This document shows positions 3,695 through 6,221 of a DNA stretch of 6,221 bases, piece by piece (position 1 is the stretch's first letter; every line of letters begins with the position of its first letter). Under the pieces are notes generated by a model that did not search any database, had not been told where the DNA came from, and was given only the letters and a program-made list of their open reading frames with translations. Source of the stretch: Candidatus Kerfeldbacteria bacterium (GTDB lineage: Bacteria > Patescibacteriota > Patescibacteriia > UBA9570); NCBI GenBank assembly GCA_016207285.1, contig JACQPW010000075.1, positions 1 to 6,221 of the forward strand. The letters are read 5' to 3'. The translations under genes and the position numbers were made by a program.

Positions 3695-5155
3695 ATGCTC
3701 GTAGATTATCACTTTCACCCCAACCTGTCAAAATACGATTATTTCGCTAAACGCAAGTGCGTTAAGATTTGGCGTGAATTTGCGCGTCACAATGTAGCCG
3801 TGGTCGTAGCGACTGAACATGTCTTTAAAAATCCACCCCGCGCCTACCAATTATTACAAGCTGCCCGACCAAACGAAGCTACCACTGTACTGTTTCCAGG
3901 TATTGAAGCACTGACCAGCGAGGGTATTGATATTATTGTCTTTTCCCAAGACGATCAACTGTATCAACATCAAAAATTAATGGTGCCAAGACAACTCAGC
4001 GAGTTGGAGATGGTACAGTATATCAAGCAAGATAGTAACCTAGTTGGCAGTATCGCTCATCCAGTACTGTGGGCTCACTCGGGTAGTGAACGACGCATTG
4101 GCAAGAACGCTACGATTACTGCGATCCGTACCCTTGGTGGAGTCGAGATTTCAAACTCTTGTCTGAAAGGTTTTGTAGCTGCTATGCGTCTTCTTAAACT
4201 GGAAGGCATTTTAAAGAAACAACGCAAACAGTGTGCAGAGGTGATGGCACTGCCGACAGAGTATTATGATTTTCCTGAAGTAAAGCTCTATACCGGAGGC
4301 TCGGATGCCCACGCCCTCGATGAAATTGGTAGTGGTATGGAAGTACCAGCTGTTCCACTGACCGATCGCACTGCGGTCTTTCAAGCTATCCGTACCAACC
4401 AATCAACCCAATTCACTACCAGACGTTTTGGTGTCCATCCTTACTTTGCTCTCTACAAATTCTATACCGTCGCGCGTGAAGCTCTTATCAAAGCCTTCCG
4501 TTTATATGAGGGTAAGCTCTATCAAAATGATGATGCGTTCACCAACTACTATAGTGAAGCTGAAAAAGAAGCGGTGTTGGAAATTAGACGCCAACGAGTT
4601 ATTTTTCTGAAACCGGTACTGAACTTCCTAACGTATTTTAGAATATCACCTACGACTCTCAACATTACTAGTGTAGCGTGTATTATCTTCAGCGTACTAC
4701 AAGTCAACGTTGGAGATCCCTGGGATGCCATTGCTTACTTTATGCTCTACTTATTAACCAATAGTTTAGCCGGCCCGCTGGCTCGTTATCAAAACCTGGA
4801 GAGTGAAGCTGGGGCTATTACCAAAATTATTATTTACCAGGTGGCATTAATTACAGCTGTCTTAGCTGCCATGGGGTTAGAGTGGGCAGGCAACTGGATT
4901 GGTACCATCTATCTACTGCTATACACAACGATGTTATGGTTAACCATCACTCTGAATAAGGTAGGCGCTCCGATTCGATTGGTGATCCGCTCTAAAAATA
5001 TTGTGTTAGCGGCTATCCTATTAAAAATGATCACCCAACTGAACTACATCGAACCAGTGTTGTGGATCTTTAGCGCTTATATGTTAGTGATGAATCTGAT
5101 TATGATTGGGCGCTTGCTGCTGACGGTTCGGGGTGTCGAAAAGACTTCCACATAA
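3695..5155 (+). CDS. PHP metallo-phosphoesterase domain fused to a degenerate CDP-alcohol phosphatidyltransferase-like membrane domain
   Basis: A 486-residue protein in two parts. Residues 1-245 look like a PHP domain. Likely metal ligands are H6 and H8 (YHFHP), H42 (ATEH), E71 (PGIEA), H122 (AHP), and D204 with H206 (GGSDAH); family members are mostly metal-dependent phosphoesterases. A helical linker (about 250-310) follows. Residues 315-478 carry about six hydrophobic helices. They begin with ISPTTLNITS, like the TPNxLT entry of CDP-alcohol phosphatidyltransferases, and keep that family's G..AR........G frame (G360, A363, R364, G373). The four metal-binding aspartates of that motif are N356, A359, K377 and Y381, so this half should not transfer phosphoalcohols and may serve as a membrane scaffold or lipid-binding module. 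The PHP half is probably cytoplasmic and may act on a membrane-associated phosphoester (inference). Confidence 0.85.
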   Translation: MLVDYHFHPNLSKYDYFAKRKCVKIWREFARHNVAVVVATEHVFKNPPRAYQLLQAARPNEATTVLFPGIEALTSEGIDIIVFSQDDQLYQHQKLMVPRQLSELEMVQYIKQDSNLVGSIAHPVLWAHSGSERRIGKNATITAIRTLGGVEISNSCLKGFVAAMRLLKLEGILKKQRKQCAEVMALPTEYYDFPEVKLYTGGSDAHALDEIGSGMEVPAVPLTDRTAVFQAIRTNQSTQFTTRRFGVHPYFALYKFYTVAREALIKAFRLYEGKLYQNDDAFTNYYSEAEKEAVLEIRRQRVIFLKPVLNFLTYFRISPTTLNITSVACIIFSVLQVNVGDPWDAIAYFMLYLLTNSLAGPLARYQNLESEAGAITKIIIYQVALITAVLAAMGLEWAGNWIGTIYLLLYTTMLWLTITLNKVGAPIRLVIRSKNIVLAAILLKMITQLNYIEPVLWIFSAYMLVMNLIMIGRLLLTVRGVEKTST

Positions 5156-6035
5156 AATAGCCGACGATTACAAAGGTCAGTAGTGGTGATACCCAACTGG
5201 GGATGTGCACACCAAAACTATCCATCAACATAATCGTACCTAACCCTAAAATGGAGTACATGGCTCCATTTTTGATAAAACGATACCGTTTGATGCGTTC
5301 GATATTATGCAGGGTGAATTCCCGGACCACAAACGCCCCAATACCATTACCAACCAAGATGAGCGGTACCGATAACGTAAAGGCAAAGGCACCCAACACG
5401 CCATCAATCGAGAAGGTGGCATCAATAATTTCTAAATAGAGAATTTTACTGATATCAGACATGCTCCCTTTTTGCATTAACTTCTTTTCACTCTGCTCGG
5501 CATTCTGTTTAAAACCGTGGGTGATAAAAAAGGCGGTAGAACCGACCACCGCACCAAAGGCCATAGCTGGATTGATTTGCAAGGCAAGGTACACTACTAC
5601 CATCAAAAGAATAGATACCACCGCGTAAAACCAGACCCCCTGTCTATAAAAAAACTGTTCACCGATTATGCCAAAGTTTTTTGTCTCCAAAAACAACCAG
5701 TGAAAGAATAGAAAGACTAAAAAGATACCACCACCAATCAATAGAATGGGAGCTGATGATTCAACCGCTTCTAATACTTTAGGATCACTACTGAAGGTCG
5801 CCAACATCGAACCAACTGGCCCTAATTCAGGTGTGGTAGCCCAAACAATCAAGAATGGTAATAATCCACGCACCAAGAAGACGGCAATAAACAAGCCCCA
5901 AATCAAGAACCAACGCCGAGCTCTAGCACCCATTGTCCCTAACACTTCAGCATTAATAATGGCATTATCAATGCTGCTAATAATCTCAAACAGGACTAGT
6001 CCAAGTACAATGACGACAATAGAGAAAATGTTCAT
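5100..6035 (-). CDS. DUF475 / TerC-superfamily integral membrane protein
   Basis: A 311-residue polytopic protein with roughly eight or nine hydrophobic helices. Two related acidic motifs stand out: FEIISSIDNAIINA (16-29) and LEIIDATFSIDGVLGA (201-216). They share an E-I-x(5)-S-I-D core (S21-I22-D23 and S209-I210-D211), the pattern of the duplicated half-repeats of TerC-like transporters. A conserved-looking block follows at about 230-256 (NGIGAFVVREFTLHNIERI). I assign it to the DUF475 branch of that superfamily. Relatives such as Alx/TerC are linked to Mn2+ or other metal ion export and tellurite resistance, but the substrate here is unknown. The last 18 codons overlap the end of the PHP gene on the opposite strand, giving a polar Ala/Ser-rich tail. 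The ATG at 6035 is favoured by the adjacent -10. Confidence 0.88.
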   Translation of the reverse strand: MNIFSIVVIVLGLVLFEIISSIDNAIINAEVLGTMGARARRWFLIWGLFIAVFLVRGLLPFLIVWATTPELGPVGSMLATFSSDPKVLEAVESSAPILLIGGGIFLVFLFFHWLFLETKNFGIIGEQFFYRQGVWFYAVVSILLMVVVYLALQINPAMAFGAVVGSTAFFITHGFKQNAEQSEKKLMQKGSMSDISKILYLEIIDATFSIDGVLGAFAFTLSVPLILVGNGIGAFVVREFTLHNIERIKRYRFIKNGAMYSILGLGTIMLMDSFGVHIPSWVSPLLTFVIVGYFMWKSFRHPEPSAASAQS

Positions 6036-6041
6036 GACCGG

Positions 6042-6050
6042 ATTATAACA
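6042..6050 (-). promoter_or_regulatory. Extended -10 promoter of the DUF475 gene, predicted leaderless
   Basis: The minus strand reads TGTTATAAT (6050-6042), a perfect extended -10 element (TGnTATAAT). Six nucleotides separate it from the ATG, so the predicted start is the A of the start codon (6035). No -35 match lies at 16-18 bp, where the sequence is the 3' part of tRNA-Val; extended -10 promoters do not need one. No Shine-Dalgarno sequence could fit in a zero-length leader. Confidence 0.7.
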
Positions 6051-6060
6051 TATAATCGAG

Positions 6061-6134
6061 TGAGCGATAGTGGATTCGAACCACCGACCTCCACAATGTC
6101 AATGTGGCGCTCTAACCAACTGAGCTAATCGCTC
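6061..6134 (-). tRNA. tRNA-Val (anticodon GAC), CCA not encoded
   Basis: A complete 74-nt cloverleaf. The acceptor GAGCGAT pairs with ATCGCTC, and the discriminator is A. The D-arm is GCTC/GAGC and the anticodon stem CCACA/TGTGG encloses TTGACAT, with anticodon GAC at 6098-6100. The T-arm is GGTGG/CCACT. The base after the discriminator begins CTC, so CCA must be added. With tRNA-Val(UAC) at 1698-1770, the window holds both valine isoacceptors. The gene lies 25 bp upstream of the DUF475 start. Confidence 0.97.
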
Positions 6135-6172
6135 TCACTATCTACAAAAGAACAAACTAAAGTGCGGTTGGT

Positions 6173-6201
6173 ACTATAACGAGAGAACCCACACTTGTAA
6201 A
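6173..6201 (-). promoter_or_regulatory. Sigma70-type promoter of tRNA-Val(GAC)
   Basis: The minus strand reads TTTACA (6201-6196), a 17-bp spacer and TATAGT (6178-6173). Each hexamer matches 5 of 6 consensus positions. The predicted start near 6166 gives a 5' leader of about 32 nt for RNase P to remove. Spacing and -10 are the same as at the rplS promoter. Confidence 0.65.
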
Positions 6202-6202
6202 G

Positions 6203-6221
6203 TGGGCGTGGATGGACTCGA
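6203..6221 (-). tRNA. Probable 3' end of a further tRNA, cut by the window edge
   Basis: Read on the minus strand, the last bases fit a T-loop (TCGAGT), the 3' side of a T-stem (CCATC), the 3' acceptor strand (CACGCCC) and discriminator A at 6203, followed by CTT rather than CCA. The matching acceptor 5' strand (GGGCGTG) and the anticodon lie outside the window, so the amino acid cannot be named. Confidence 0.5.

Noticed and set aside
3695..5155. Active CDP-alcohol phosphatidyltransferase (phospholipid synthase)
   Set aside because: All four aspartates of the catalytic motif are replaced (N356, A359, K377, Y381).
6188..6206. Hairpin CCCAC/GTGGG near the right edge as an intrinsic terminator
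   Set aside because: It overlaps the 3' acceptor strand of the partial tRNA and the -35 of the tRNA-Val promoter, and no T-run follows on either strand.
1..6221. Mobile element, CRISPR array, toxin-antitoxin pair or phage gene
   Set aside because: No transposase or integrase motifs, no regularly spaced repeats and no paired small cytosolic ORFs are present on either strand.

Overview
The window (6221 bp, moderate GC with AT-rich gaps) looks like bacterial chromosome from a small-genome lineage, most likely a Candidate Phyla Radiation (Patescibacteria) bacterium. This is inference. The reasons are tight packing with overlapping genes, alternating tRNA and protein genes, no convincing Shine-Dalgarno motif before any start codon, and small two-helix membrane proteins of a CPR-like type. 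TGA is used as a stop (RluA-like gene, 2230-2232) and glycines use GGN codons, so I see no sign of the TGA=Gly code of Gracilibacteria/Absconditabacteria.

Layout, left to right. Positions 1-210 are an AT-rich non-coding stretch with one perfect DnaA box and several AT palindromes. Next, on the minus strand, is a secreted, cysteine-rich, C-terminally anchored FecR-domain protein (211-1317). To its right lies a minus-strand unit read from about 2211 down to 1356: rplS (L19), tRNA-Leu(GAG), tRNA-Val(UAC), an 81-residue two-helix membrane protein and tRNA-Ala(UGC). Gaps are only 7-13 bp, and a strong sigma70-type promoter (TTGACG-N17-TATAGT) overlaps the end of the preceding gene. Upstream of that, also on the minus strand, are an RluA-type pseudouridine synthase and a LOG/TIGR00730 nucleotide phosphoribohydrolase-like gene, which overlap each other. 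A 36-bp divergent promoter region (3659-3694) separates these from the only plus-strand gene (3695-5155). That gene encodes a PHP metallo-phosphoesterase domain fused to a membrane domain resembling CDP-alcohol phosphatidyltransferases, in which all four catalytic aspartates are replaced. It converges on, and overlaps by 56 bp, a minus-strand TerC-like DUF475 membrane protein (5100-6035). The right edge holds tRNA-Val(GAC) with its own promoter and the 3' tail of what is probably another tRNA.

How the genes fit together. Most are translation genes: four tRNAs plus one partial, L19 and an RNA pseudouridine synthase. The rest are envelope or metabolic genes of uncertain role. Two things merit follow-up. 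The first is the PHP/pseudo-CDP-alcohol-transferase fusion. The second is the promoter arrangement: in two genes (FecR and DUF475) an extended -10 element ends exactly 6 nt before the ATG, and in two more (LOG and PHP) a weaker -10 ends 8-9 nt before it, which predicts leaderless or nearly leaderless mRNAs. I see no mobile element, CRISPR array, phage gene or complete novel defence system.
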